From Neocallimastix lanati (nom. inval.) (lineage: Eukaryota > Neocallimastigomycota > Neocallimastigomycetes > Neocallimastigales > Neocallimastigaceae), in the NCBI GenBank assembly GCA_016946835.1, contig JACVTC010000067.1, forward strand, positions 72,501 to 135,000: DNA of 62,500 bases. The letters run 5' to 3'. This document shows, in pieces, positions 50,795 to 62,500 of the stretch. Numbering within the stretch: position 1 is the stretch's first letter; each line of letters begins with the position of its first letter. A program made the translations under genes and the position numbers. The notes below the pieces were generated by a model. That model saw nothing but the letters and a program-made list of their open reading frames with translations, was not told the origin of the DNA and searched no databases.

Positions 50795-51724
50795 TTAAAG
50801 TATAAATATTAATTTACTTTCATTAATGTTTAAGTTAAATAATAAAAAATAATAATAAATTAATTTCTAATAAGAAATACAATAAAAACTAGATTAATAC
50901 ATAAATTTATGCTTTTACTACATTTCTTAATTAACATAAATTTATTATTAATTAAAGATTTTATTTCTATTTCATATCAGTTTTATGGTGCACAATATGA
51001 CTCACATAAAATATTTATGTAATAACACATAAAATAAAAACGTGATATAAGTAAAATATATGTAGTAAAAAAAATATATATATAAAAATAATTATTAAAA
51101 AAAAAAAAAAAAATAAATACACTTAAAATAATACTTTATAGAATTAAACACTTTTCAAAAATTTAAAAGTAATATAAATCATTTATAAAAACTTCTCCCA
51201 AAGATATTTTAAATTATTTTTTTAAATAGAATGTCCAACTCTTTCTTATTAAGAGAAGTGGACATTAACTTCTCTTTTTTTTTTATTGCCTCATCACAAA
51301 ATATATATAATATTATAACTAATTTTTTATTAAATTTAAAAAAAAAAAAAAAGTTAAATTTAATTATAAAAAAACTTTAATTCTTAGTATTAAAATATTA
51401 AATATATCTATATATCTATATTTATTTAATTTTTATTTTTTATTTATTTATTTAGAGAAACGAAATAAAATAAAAAAAAAAAAAATAAAATAAAATAAAA
51501 ATAAAATTAATAAAGTTTAAACACTTTTATTTTTATTTATTTAAATGTCCAAATCTTTCTATAATCTGTCCACTTTTTATTTTTGAATTCTCATAATAAA
51601 ATATATTATGAAATTTATACGTAAATATATACTTTTTTTTTTTTTTTTTTTTTTTTTTACTGTTCATGGTAATTTATATATAATAATCAAAAATCAAATG
51701 TCTTCAAAGATAAAACTATTTATT

Positions 51725-51757
<33 letters not shown>

Positions 51758-52252
51758 TATAACCATATTAAATAAAAATAAAAATAAAAATAAAAATAAA
51801 AATAAAAATAAAAATGAAACTTATATAATCTTTTGTATCATCTATTTTTACTTTTATATTATTATTACTTTTGGTTTTTATTAATTTTTTTTTTTTTTTC
51901 TTTTTAAATTATTTTTAATATTTATAATTATTTATATATTAAAAATAAATTTCCTTTCTATGATAAATTGTAAAATATATATATATATTTATGTATTTTA
52001 TGATAATACAATTAATTTTGAAACATATTAACGAAATTTACTTTTTTTTAGTAAATAAGTAATAAAGATAATTCATTATAATAACACAATTTTATTATAT
52101 ATGTTAATCCATAATACTTTCATATATTATTAAATTAAAAACACATATATATTGCATTATTTACAAAATAAGATACATCAAATATTCGTATTTGTTTTTT
52201 AAGTTGTAAAAATAAAATTGTTTTACAACTTAAATTATTATATAGTTTATTA
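50795..52252. other. AT-rich spacer with array flank sequence, no gene seen
   Basis: 51540-51740 carries the block shared between Skp1-like copies (CTGTCCACTTTTTA, TGTTCATGGTAATTTATATA, GATAAAACTATTTATT). Poly-T at 51632-51658 and an AAAATA repeat at 51773-51815. Confidence 0.6.
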
Positions 52253-52696
52253 TTACTCATTTTCTTCATCTTCTGGGTATGGTATGTTGAAGTATTCTCT
52301 AATATCTTCAGCAGTTTTACCTCTGATATTATCAGCAATATGTCTGCAAGTTAAATTTAAGAGATTCTTAATATCCATATAATTAGCAGCTAGAGCAGTA
52401 TCAAATAAATCTTCTTTCTTCTCAAATCTTTCCAAGTATTCTTTATCCCATATATCTTTATTATCATCATCATCATAATCATATTCATCAATTTTATCAT
52501 CACGATGATGTTCACAGTATTCAATAACTTTTTCCAAAATATTACCTGTAACATTTGGAAGTGGAATATTTTCATTATCACTTTCATCAACATCTTCCAA
52601 CATATTATTTATAAGTTGGGATTTTATAGCAATTTCTTTATCGATCTTGTAGACCTTACCATCACTAGATTCTAAATTAACCTTGATTTCAGTCAT
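52253..52696 (-). CDS. Skp1-like protein, intron-free (copy G, 147 aa)
   Basis: Open frame MTEIKVNLESSDGKVYKIDK, with SQLINNMLEDVDESDNENIP, VIEYCEHHRDD, the acidic linker [32 protein letters not shown] and DNIRGKTAEDIREYFN, ending IPYPEDEENE. The N-terminal half (NNMLEDVDESDN) is the closest of the intron-free copies to copy A. The C-terminus is the short type shared with copy E, without the Trp tail. No lesion seen. Confidence 0.84.
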   Translation of the reverse strand: MTEIKVNLESSDGKVYKIDKEIAIKSQLINNMLEDVDESDNENIPLPNVTGNILEKVIEYCEHHRDDKIDEYDYDDDDNKDIWDKEYLERFEKKEDLFDTALAANYMDIKNLLNLTCRHIADNIRGKTAEDIREYFNIPYPEDEENE

Positions 52697-53395
52697 CTTT
52701 ATTTACTTTTTCTATAAAGTTTTATAATATATTTATGTAAAGAAAATAAATAAATATATTAAAATTATTAGTATTTTAAATTTTTAAATTATTTTATTAA
52801 TTTTATATAACGCGCTTTGTTTATTTATTTTAATTATTTTAAATCATTTTTATAGATCTATATAAATTTAATATTTTATTTATTTGAATATACTTTAATA
52901 ATATTTATCTCTTTTCCTTTTATTCCTTTTTTTTTTAGTAAATAATTTTTAAATTTAAAATCTAAACCTTTTTTTTTTTTTTTTTACCTTTGATTATTTT
53001 TTTTAAATATATTTTATTATTTACTTATTTATTCTTTAAAAATAAGACTCTTACTTTTAATACTATTATTTTTCTAATATTTTTTTTTTCTTAAAATAGG
53101 ATATTTGTTATTTGAAATGATAAAATAAATAAATAGAAAAAAAAAAATTTTTTTTTACTTTTATATACAAAATTTTAAATTAATATTTAAATATATTAAA
53201 ATACTATATTATATTTAACACAAAATATTTAAAATATATTTATTTTAAAATGTATTAAACTTTATTTATTAATTATTACCACATCGTTATATTAAAAGAA
53301 AATATTTATTATTTTTAATTAATAATATGTAATAATTAATTACAAATAATATATTATTTATATATTATTTATGCATTGTGAATATTTATTAATAT
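52697..53395. other. 5' flank of copy G and AT-rich DNA
   Basis: Shared upstream block to about 52930, then homopolymer-rich DNA. No gene seen. Confidence 0.6.
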
Positions 53396-53399
53396 TTAT

Positions 53400-54110
53400 T
53401 TATTCAATTATATTTATTATTTATTATTTATTTAATATTCAATTATTTATTAATAAATACTTCTTATTATTTAATATTTGTTATTCAGTTATTTATTATT
53501 TATTATTTATTATTTATTATTTATTATTTATTATTTATTATTTATTATTCAATTATTTATTATTTATTATTTATTATTTATTATTTATTATTTATTATTT
53601 ATTATTTACTATTTATTATTTATTTATTATTTATTATTTATTATTAATTATTTATTATTTAATATTTGTTATTCAGTTATTTATTATTTATTATTTATTA
53701 TTTATTATTTATTATTTATTATTTATTATTTATTATTTATTATTTATTATTTATTATTTATTATTTATTATTTATTATTTATTATTTATTATTTATTATT
53801 TATTATTTATTATTTATTATTTATTATTTATTATTTATTATTTATTATTTATTATTTATTATTTATTATTTATTATTTATTATTTATTATTTATTATTTA
53901 TTATTTATTATTTATTATTTATTATTTATTATTTATTATTCATTTATTTATTATTTATTATTTATTATTTATTATTAATTATTCATTATTTATTATTTAT
54001 TATTTATTATTTATTATTTATTATTTATTATTTATTAATAAATACTCTTAATTATTAATTATTAATTATTATTTATTATTCAATTATTAATTATTTTTAA
54101 TTTTTAATAT
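53400..54110. repeat. TTATTTATTA minisatellite (left arm of a second inverted pair)
   Basis: Long run of TTATTATTTA-type units, ending ATTAATAAATACTCTTAATT. The three long open frames here (Leu/Phe/Ile/Tyr only) are repeat artefacts. Confidence 0.95.
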
Positions 54111-54499
54111 TTAAGTTTTTATTATTTTATTTATTTTTTTACTGAACTATATATTAATTGGCTATGCCTTATTTTTGACTTAACAATTATAAAAATAATA
54201 ATAGTAATAATTAATTAAATATAGAATAGACTATATAAAAGGAGTTACAGAAAAATTAAAATATAATAAAATAATTTAATAATAAAGAGTTTATCTCTCA
54301 ATTAATTATAATTAAGCAAGGCGAAATTAAGTTATTCTTGGTAAAGAGGTTTAATATTAATAATTGTTATATCAAAGATTATCCAAAAATCAATATAATT
54401 AAAATAAATAAAATATTAAATAAATATTTTATTTAATTTTTTAGATAAAAAATTTTACTTTATCGTTAGTAATAAATTATATTTGATATTATAGATTAA

Positions 54500-54616
<117 letters not shown>

Positions 54617-55155
54617 TATAGTGGATATATATAATAAACATTGTATTAACGATTTTAATGTTAAAAGAGATTTATTGCTTTAATATAAAAAATAAAATTT
54701 ATTATAATATAGAAAATAATAATAAGTTATATTAATAATTATTTGAAAAAAAAAATGTTCAAAATTCTGTATAATTTATTGTTTAATATATCTACTTTCT
54801 TTAATTAATTCAGACACTTTTTCAGAAGTTTTTTATTTGTCTAAAAATGACTTTTGGGAACTATTCTTATTCTTTTCATTTTAAAATTATAGAATTTTCA
54901 AATTTATATATACATAATATTAATTTTTTAAATATTACTAAATTATTATTATATTATTATATTATCCTTTTATTTTTTTATTTTTGTCTTGCTCTATTAA
55001 ATTTTTACTAATTTTATTATTAATAATTAATAATTCCTTTAGTAATTGTAATTAATATCTTTTTTTATTGTATTTTAACTTAATTGGAGCCTTGTGGTTA
55101 AGTCAACATATTATTGGTTTACTGAAATTATGAATAAAAAATTAAGTAAATAATA
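54617..55155. other. AT-rich DNA between the inverted minisatellite arms
   Basis: No coding potential recognised. TTTTTGACTTAACAA at 54172-54186 and GTGGTTAAGTCAACA at 55095-55109 share an inverted TTGACTTAAC-like core. Confidence 0.45.
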
Positions 55156-55232
55156 ATTAATAATAAAGAGTATTTATTAATAAATAATTAAATAATAAAT
55201 AATAAATAATAAATAATAAATAAATAAATAAA
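55156..55232. repeat. AAAGAGTATTTATTAATAAA minisatellite (right, inverted arm)
   Basis: Short reverse-complement counterpart of the array ending at 54060, with the same ACTCTT/AAGAGT marker. Confidence 0.85.
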
Positions 55233-55979
55233 TAATATTTTTTATTAAAATGTTCAATTTTTAAAAATTTTATAATTTTTAATTCATATTTAATAAAATA
55301 AGAATTATTCTAATTTTATTTGTATATAAATGGTCTTTATAGGGTCAATTTAAATATATATATATATATTTATTTTTTTTTTTTTAATTTTTAAAAATTA
55401 ACCAAATTAATACTATTGAAATATTTTCTTGATATTAGTATGTATATATTATTATTATTATACTGAATAATTTGTAAAATAATACTGAATTATTTTATCA
55501 GGAATTAATTGTCACTAATTGACCTATTCATTATATTATTAGTAATGGTGACTATTATTTTCACTATCACCAATATTAATATTCCTATTTTCACTATCAC
55601 TATCAATACTATTTCTTTTTTATTAAGAAATTTTGGAAACTTTCCCTCGTACTACTAAACTTGTACATTTCATTGATACCAAATTGCATTTCATTATTTC
55701 ATTATTTCTAGCCCTATTTTACTGGCTAATTTTTTTTATTTTTAAACAATGTCCTAATTTGAAGATCTTGATAAAGCATATAAAAAGGCAAGTGTCCATC
55801 TGGAAAGAGACTTCTCCACCAGCATTTATCTCCCAATCGAGATACTTCCACATTTATTAAATTTTTTTTTTTTTTAGACTTTATGACATAGACTAAGAAT
55901 TTTTTTTTTTTTTTATTTTATTTTATTTTATTTCATTTTATTTTTTTTTTTTTATTTTATATTATTTTATTCAATCTGT
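55233..55979. other. AT-rich DNA with one coding-like scrap
   Basis: 55760-55858 (+) reads EDLDKAYKKASVHLERDFST then SIYLPIEILPHLLN without stops and with protein-like composition, but it is preceded by a stop and has no recognisable full domain. It may be an exon remnant. The short open frame at 55633-55860 in another frame is not supported. Confidence 0.35.
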
Positions 55980-55985
55980 ACTTTA

Positions 55986-56017
<32 letters not shown>

Positions 56018-57718
56018 TAGACAGGGAAGAGAATACACTTCCAAAAACTTTATTAAATTTTATTTTAAAAAATACATGTAGGTGAAAAGTACATTAGAAA
56101 TTAAAAATAAAAAATTAAAAAATAAAAAATAAAAAATAAAAAAGCTCGAAAATACTATGTATTTCGGCAAGTTGTACTATGCGGGAATTTTACCCTTCCT
56201 ATCAAATAAAAAAGAAATAAAATTTAGAAGTAACATCCTTAAAATAGATAGTGTGGTGTCCACTAAACTCTCCCCGGATTCATCATTTATTGAGCTACTA
56301 GGGCGAGAATCACCCTTCGTAGTAATAGATGATAATCCTGTATTATCATTATGCCTTATCAGTACGACGTCGACGCTCTTGGTTAAATTTGATATTTTGC
56401 AATACCTATCAAATAATAGCTCAAACGAACTACTTATGATAGGTATTGCATTTGTTAAGAATTCCGCCAAGCCCACAATTTTTGGAACAGGTGACTCAGA
56501 TGAACCTTTGAAAAGTAGTTCATTTAAATGTCTCTGTTCCCCACTATCGAAATGTAGTTCATTTAAAACTAAAGTCCCACCAAGAAGGAACAAGTATATA
56601 TAATGATTGATATAATCTTCAAAATCAGAAATAGAGTCATAGGAAGAAAGAGGATTAAACGCTCTAATCTTCCTAAGGAATAAAACATAGAGATCATCGA
56701 TGAAATTTAAAGAATTCCATCTAAAAGATGCAAGAGCATCGCATTTAAAAATCCAATGTTCAAAAGATTGATTACCTTCACCACAACATGGGCAGGACTT
56801 TGGACAATCTTCTGAAACTCTACCCATTCTAATAGCAATAGTAGTATTGTATTTATAACCACAGCGTAAACGTATAATCCACGAAAATCCTAAGTTGAAT
56901 TGGGGATATTTTAAGCTAAGCATTATTATAGCTTTATTGTTTGAGAACTTGTTACTATCGTAGTTTTGACCTTTAATACCTTGAAATCTGGAAACTGATT
57001 TCCAGTAACGTTCTATAATATCGTCATATTTTACACATTTATATTTTTTGATTTTTTTATATAGTGTTCTAGATTCTTTAGTCCAGGAATAATAAGGCAT
57101 TTTGGGAATAGATTTAATAAGATCCTTTATGATACAGTTTGATTTACTCCATTTTGCAAATGATTTAATCTGTAAGGCTGCGCAGATACCAGCAATAGGA
57201 GGGATGCTTAGATCTCGAGATAAAGCATAAGTACTCATTGTTGAATTATGTCTAATATAGTCATTGTTTTCTGTATTTGTTTTACCATTTTTAGAGAAGG
57301 AACCGATACACCAAAATAGACCAGTATTAATTAATGTTTGAATTCTAGCCGTTCTAGATTTGTTTGAACCAAGTAAAGGAGAATAATAAATTACTTTACT
57401 AATAACAAAGGATTGAAGAACTTTTTTCTTGTATACAATAGGAATAAGTTTATTTGAAAAGAAACGTGTAAATGAAAGAAGGGATTTTCTAACTTTAAAA
57501 TCCATGTGAGATATAATGTGTTCTAGTAGGAGATCATCTGAAAAAGGAATACCAAGATAGACATAACTAGAAACTTTAGGAATATCATTCTTTCCTAAAT
57601 AGAAGGTTGGATCACTATAGTTTGGAGGAGGTTGGAAGTTCATTGGTTTTATAACCATAGTTGCACACTTTTCAATACCAAAAGTCATTTCATTTAAATT
57701 AGCCTACTTTATATTAAT
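55980..57718 (-). mobile_element. 5'-truncated non-LTR (TRE-like) retrotransposon with 13-bp target duplication
   Basis: Direct repeats ACTTTATATTAAT at 55980-55992 and 57706-57718 flank a 1713-bp insert. On the minus strand it ends in a 26-nt poly(A) (56018-55993), and its 5' end is cut within the reverse transcriptase gene. These are the marks of target-primed reverse transcription. The target is a unit of the 45-bp minisatellite also seen at 47 kb. Confidence 0.93.
56177..57705 (-). pseudogene. C-terminal part of a non-LTR reverse transcriptase (ORF2)
   Basis: Open for about 503 codons from the Met at 57688 (in-frame ANLNE just upstream) to the stop at 56177. FGIEKCATMVIKP and the VYLGIPFSDD segment are the region just after the reverse-transcriptase YxDD box, which is missing by truncation. 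The thumb region (KKVLQSFVISKVIYYSPLLG) is followed by a C-terminal zinc-binding CPKSCPCCGEGNQSFEHWIF-KC motif (about residues 294-314), as in L1/TRE ORF2 proteins. There is no internal stop, so the truncated copy is young. It is dead for lack of ORF1, endonuclease and the polymerase active site. Confidence 0.9.
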
Positions 57719-58081
57719 ATTTTTACTATTTATTTTATTTTATTTTATTTTATTTTATTTTATTTTATTTTATTTTATTTTTAAGAGCAATAACTTTACT
57801 CTATTTATTCTTTATATATTCTATAAAACTATTTACATATATTTAAATATATATTATATATATATACTTTACAATAAAAAAAAAAAAAAAAAAAAAGTTC
57901 TTTCTTTTTTTTTTTACTTTTCTATTTAAAACGATTTTTTTATACAATTCCCATAATCCCTTTTCTAAAATAATTATTACAACTCAATGGAAAAACACAT
58001 ACACACACAAAGAAAAAAAAAAATTTTTTTTCCTTTCTTTTAAATAATTTTTTTATTATTATTTTTATTATTTTTATTATT

Positions 58082-58145
<64 letters not shown>

Positions 58146-58592
58146 TTAATGATTGAATAATTTATTTATAAATAATTTACTTAATAAAATAATTTATGAT
58201 TTAGGATGATTTAAATAAAATAATTAAATAATAAATTAAAAATAAAAAAGAATATTAAAATAAACATATAATAATAATAATTACAATCATTTCATATTAT
58301 AATTATTATTACTATTATTTATAATGGTTTTTATTTTATTTCTATATTCTTTTTATTTTTTATTTTTTTTTTTTAAAAAAAAAAAAAATGTTTATTAAAA
58401 AATATACTCCATTTTATTATTAATTGTAATATACCTTCTATAGTTTTATAATAAAAAAAAAAAAAAATAAAGATGATTTTCTTATAATGATTAATTATTT
58501 TTTTTTTTTTTTTTTTTTTTTTTAATGAGTAATTGAATGAAAAATAAAATATAAATAGTAATAGTTAATAGTTTTTAATTTATTTCAATTTG

Positions 58593-58626
<34 letters not shown>

Positions 58627-58883
58627 TTTTTTTTTTTAATTTTGTGTATATATTTGCATATGAGTTTGTTTTGGATTTCATTGATGTTCTGGAGGATTTT
58701 TCTTCTTTTTTTAATATATGAAGAAATTTTTATTTATTTGAATTTTTATTTATCTATGATCACTTATATTTTTTATAAGCTTTTAACATTAAAAAAAAAA
58801 TAATCTTTTTTTTTATATTCTTATATAATTTAAATAAAAAACAAATAAATTTGTTTTCAATTTTTTATTTTCTAAAGAGTAAT
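57719..58883. other. AT-rich intergenic DNA, no gene seen
   Basis: (TTTTA)n at 57730-57780, poly-T of about 55 nt at 58090-58144, and the 3' flank of the DnaJ gene. No coding region recognised. Confidence 0.65.
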
Positions 58884-60192
58884 CTATTGTTGAGCACATT
58901 GTACTTGTGGACCACCTCTTTCATCATCATCATCATCATACATATCACTTCTTTCGCGTGATCTAGTAGCATTTGGATCATAATTACTCATAACAACATC
59001 ATCAACAACAGCATTTGATGGAATCTTTGAAGCAGTCTTCTTTGGTAGAACAGATTTAAGCATTTGAGCCTTTTCTTCATTGAACCAATCTTTAGATGGG
59101 AATTCAATTTCAAATTTAACATATAAGTTACCCTTATCGAATGGACTATGGTAAGTTGGCATACCTTCATTTTGAATACATTTAGTTTGATCTGGTTTAA
59201 TAATTTCACCTGGTATTATAGAAACATTTAAGTATCTATCATCTAAATGCTTAATGTTAAAGGAACCTCCAGTTAAAGCGGTAACTAAATCAATCTTTTG
59301 TTCAATATATAAATCTCTACCCTTTCTCTTAAAGACATCATGTGGCTTTTCCTTAATAATAATAACAACATCACCAGTTTCAACACCTGGAGCTTGATCA
59401 GCTTCACCAGTAAATGTAATTTGTTGACCATCACTCATACCTTTATCTACTGGAACTTCGATAATCTTAGTTTCTTGAACTACCTTCTTACAATGACAAG
59501 TCTTACATTCTAAATCTCTATTAATAATTTCACCAGTACCATTACAAACAGAACAACTTGTTTGATATTGTTGAATCATTGGACCAATTTGTCTTCTGAC
59601 AAACTTTACACCACGACCATTACAATCAGAACATTTTTTAACGGCACCTTCTTTACCACCTTTACCATTACAATCCTTACAGATGACATTGCGCTTAATG
59701 GAAAGTTTAAAAACTTTACCCTTGTATAAATCTTCTAAGGAAACCTTCAATGGATGAACAACATCCTTACCACGACGTGGACCACTTCTACTAGATCCAC
59801 CAAAGGCACTACCAAAGAAGGAAGCGAATAAATCTTCTGGATTCATACCCATACCTCCAGCATCACCACTAAGACCTTCTTCACCAACTAAACGTATATT
59901 TTTATAATTTTAAATAATATTAAATTATATATTTATATAAATATATATATAATATAATCAAATTTTTGATATTAAATAATAATATGATAAATGTAATAAA
60001 AAAAAAAATATTTAGTATTTGATAAACAACTATTTATATTTTAAATATAAATATAATGATAATTTAAAATAAATATATTTAAAAATATTTACAGCTATCA
60101 TAGGTTTCTCTTTTTTGTGGATCTGATAAAATTTCATAAGCATGTGAAATTTCCTTAAACTTTTCACCACCGTTTGGATTCTTTTAAAAAAA

Positions 60193-60268
<76 letters not shown>

Positions 60269-60600
60269 AAAAATAATAAAATAAAATAAAATATATAATA
60301 TATTTCAAATTAAATATAAAATAAAATAAAATAAAAATAACAAATTAATATTTATTTTTATTTTCTATTTAAAGTTGTTTCATTTTAAATGTAATAGTTT
60401 TATTTTCTTTTAAATATTATTGTAATATGCTATATTACTATTATTTTAAAAAAAATATATATATATATATATATTTTAATAATAATTACTTTATCTGGAT
60501 GGTATTTTAAAGCTAACTTTCTGTAAGCTTTCTTTAATTCATTTTCAGAACAATCTGGTTTAACACCTAAAGTATCATATAATTTTGTATCTTTGACCAT
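58884..60600 (-). CDS. Type-I DnaJ/Hsp40 co-chaperone (DNAJA/Ydj1 type), three exons, 400 aa
   Basis: Exons 60600-60490, 60180-60093 and 59887-58884 (111 + 88 + 1004 nt = 401 codons with stop), GT..AG introns. The J domain (1-68) contains [20 protein letters not shown] and the HPD motif in KYHPDK, which stimulates Hsp70 ATPase. A short Gly/Phe region ([17 protein letters not shown]) follows. The zinc-finger domain (about 132-200) has [25 protein letters not shown] and a fourth motif CKTCHCKK. Substrate-binding beta domains ([40 protein letters not shown]) come next. The C-terminus is CAQQ, a CaaX box for farnesylation as in Ydj1/DNAJA proteins, so it is a cytosolic, partly membrane-bound co-chaperone. 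Intron 2 of 205 bp and intron 1 of 309 bp are AT-rich; intron 1 holds an ~70-nt poly-T. Confidence 0.95.
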
Positions 60601-60856
60601 ATTTATGAATATATATTAACTAAAAATAATAATAATAATAATATTAATATTAATATTAATAAGATATTAAAGATATATATTAATTAGTAAAATTTTTTCC
60701 ATTTTAGAAATACTTTTAAACGAAAATATATTGATAAAACTTTGATAAATATATTTTATTATCCTTTCATAAAAAAAATTTATATATATATATATATATA
60801 TTTTATATTCATATTCTCATTATAAAAATTTTTTTTATCATTTTTAATATATTAAT

Positions 60857-60888
<32 letters not shown>

Positions 60889-62214
60889 ATTAAAATGACT
60901 CCTACATTAAAAAAAAATAATATAACATATTAAAATAAATACTTACTTTATTTAATTAAAAATTAATTGGTATAATAAATTGGTGTATTAATAATTAGAT
61001 GATTACTTTTAAATAGAATAATATCAAAAATTGTTTAAAATATTTTTTTTTTTTGAAAAAAGTAAAAAAAAATGAAAAAGAGAGAAAAAAAATAATCGTT
61101 TTATATGAAAAAAAATAATAATAATAATAAAATTTTTATATATAAATTAAATATATTAAAATCATTAAAAAAAAAATATATATATATATAATATATACAT
61201 ATATATAATATATATTATTAAAATAATTTATAAAAAAAAAAAAAAAAAAAAAGAAATCATTTTTTGTTCTATCATAAAATACTTTTTATATAGATTAAAA
61301 TTAGAATCTATACATATTTATTTAATTATTATATATTCATTCATTGAATATATTAAATATTTATTTATTTAGTCATTTATTTATTTATTTATTTATTTAT
61401 AAAAAAGACATAGTCGAATATTAAAAAAATTTATTTTTCAAATATAATGCAATTGATTATAATAAATGACACAATATATTAATCAATACTTTGATCTATA
61501 TTTTTAAATTTTAAAAAAAGAATTTATAAATTTTAAAATTTATTTATTCATTCATTTATTATATATTTATTTATTTAGTAGTTTTTATTTGTTTTTATAT
61601 TATTTATTCATTTATTTAATATTATGTTACATTACATCCATTTTTCTATACATACTAAATAGAACATAATAGATTTAATTCAATATACTAGAAATTTATA
61701 TTGAACTATATATTAGTATATATATAAATTAAATATTTTTTTTCCATTTTCTAATTTATCCTTTTTCCTTTTTATATACATATATAAATATAAATATTTA
61801 TTAAATATTAATAAATAATTAATATATTTATATATAAAGATGAATCTATTAACAGATTTTGTTTACATTCAAAATTAAAATGTACATAAAAAGATACATA
61901 AATTTATGGAATCTAAAGGAAAAAATGGAAACTAAAAGAAATTTCTCCATATATAAAAAAATTTTTTTTCTATTGTTCAATTTAAATATTTTATAATCAA
62001 TCATATAATTTAATATATTTAATATATATTATAATATATTGTATTATTTTTGAACAAAATTAAAATTGAATCTATAATCCGTTAAAGTTTACAAATGAAA
62101 AAAAAAAAATAAACAATTATTAATAATTAATAATAAAGAGAAGGATTATTAATTATCATCTGTTCTATAATAGATATAAAAACTATTAAATTTGATTATT
62201 TATGCTCGATAATT
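60601..62214. other. Upstream region of the DnaJ gene, AT-rich, no further gene seen
   Basis: Homopolymers (60866-60889 T, 61231-61251 A), (TTTA)n at 61374-61400. No heat-shock element could be established in the AT background. Confidence 0.55.
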
Positions 62215-62500
62215 AAATAATAAATAATAAATAATAAATAATAAATAATAAATAATAAATAATAAAAAAGAGTATTTATTAATAAATAATAAATAATAAA
62301 TAATAATTGAATAATAAATAATAAATAATAAATAATAAATAAATAATAATAAATATTAAATATTAAATATTAAATAATAAATAATTGAATAATAAATATT
62401 AAATATTAAATATTAAATAATAAATAATTGAATAATAAATAATAAATAATAAATAATTGAATAATAAATAATTAAATAATAAATAATAAATAATAAATAA
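62215..62500. repeat. AT minisatellite with AAGAGTATTTATTAATAAA marker, running to the window end
   Basis: AATAATAAATAATTG-type units in the same orientation as the right arms at 3.9-4.26 kb and 55.2 kb. It is cut by the window edge. Confidence 0.9.

Noticed and set aside
53371-54058. Three overlapping long open frames of Leu/Ile/Phe/Tyr
   Set aside because: They exist only because the TTATTTATTA repeat lacks stops in those frames; there is no protein-like composition.

Overview
The window looks like nuclear DNA of a social amoeba of the genus Dictyostelium, in the discoideum group. It is extremely AT-rich, with long homopolymers and (TTA)n/(AAT)n tracts. Introns are short, GT..AG bounded and almost pure A/T. 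Proteins carry long Asn, Ser and Glu/Lys runs. The exact species cannot be read from the sequence. No rRNA gene and no intact tRNA gene was found.

Layout. A Rab7-like 5' gene fragment lies at 0.4-0.8 kb, followed by an AT minisatellite arranged as an inverted pair (2.9-4.3 kb). At 7.0-13.3 kb is a five-exon gene for a 1523-residue low-complexity protein with a C-terminal SH3 domain. Repeat-rich DNA follows, with a decayed Ty1/copia element (16.6-19.0 kb) and an intron-containing Skp1-like gene (19.75-20.97 kb). A complete Mutator-like (MULE) DNA transposon with 10-bp target duplications occupies 22.84-27.37 kb. From 30.7 to 52.7 kb six further Skp1-like loci occur, four with open frames and two broken. 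All are intron-free and on the minus strand. They are interleaved with a second decayed copia element (32.7-34.2 kb), an apparently intact copia element with identical LTRs (38.79-43.89 kb) and other retroelement debris. The right part holds AT minisatellites, a 5'-truncated non-LTR retrotransposon with 13-bp target duplications (55.98-57.72 kb) and a three-exon type-I DnaJ/Hsp40 gene ending in a farnesylation motif (58.88-60.60 kb).

How the genes relate. Skp1 is the adaptor of SCF ubiquitin ligases. In Dictyostelium one C-terminal proline of Skp1 is hydroxylated by PhyA and glycosylated as an oxygen signal. The seven loci here form a local paralogue family. The six intron-free members look like descendants of a processed copy of a gene like the 20-kb one, spread with their flanking DNA. 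All four open intron-free copies have lost the Trp-containing C-terminal tail that helps bind F-box proteins. DnaJ, the SH3 protein and Rab7 are ordinary host-type genes with no evident functional link to the array.

The most notable observations are: (1) the Skp1-like array with altered C-termini; (2) copia-type elements whose primer-binding sites match the anticodon arm of tRNA-Lys(CUU), implying half-tRNA priming; (3) a delimited MULE carrying a ~51-bp satellite array and a GC-rich island with a tRNA-like segment.
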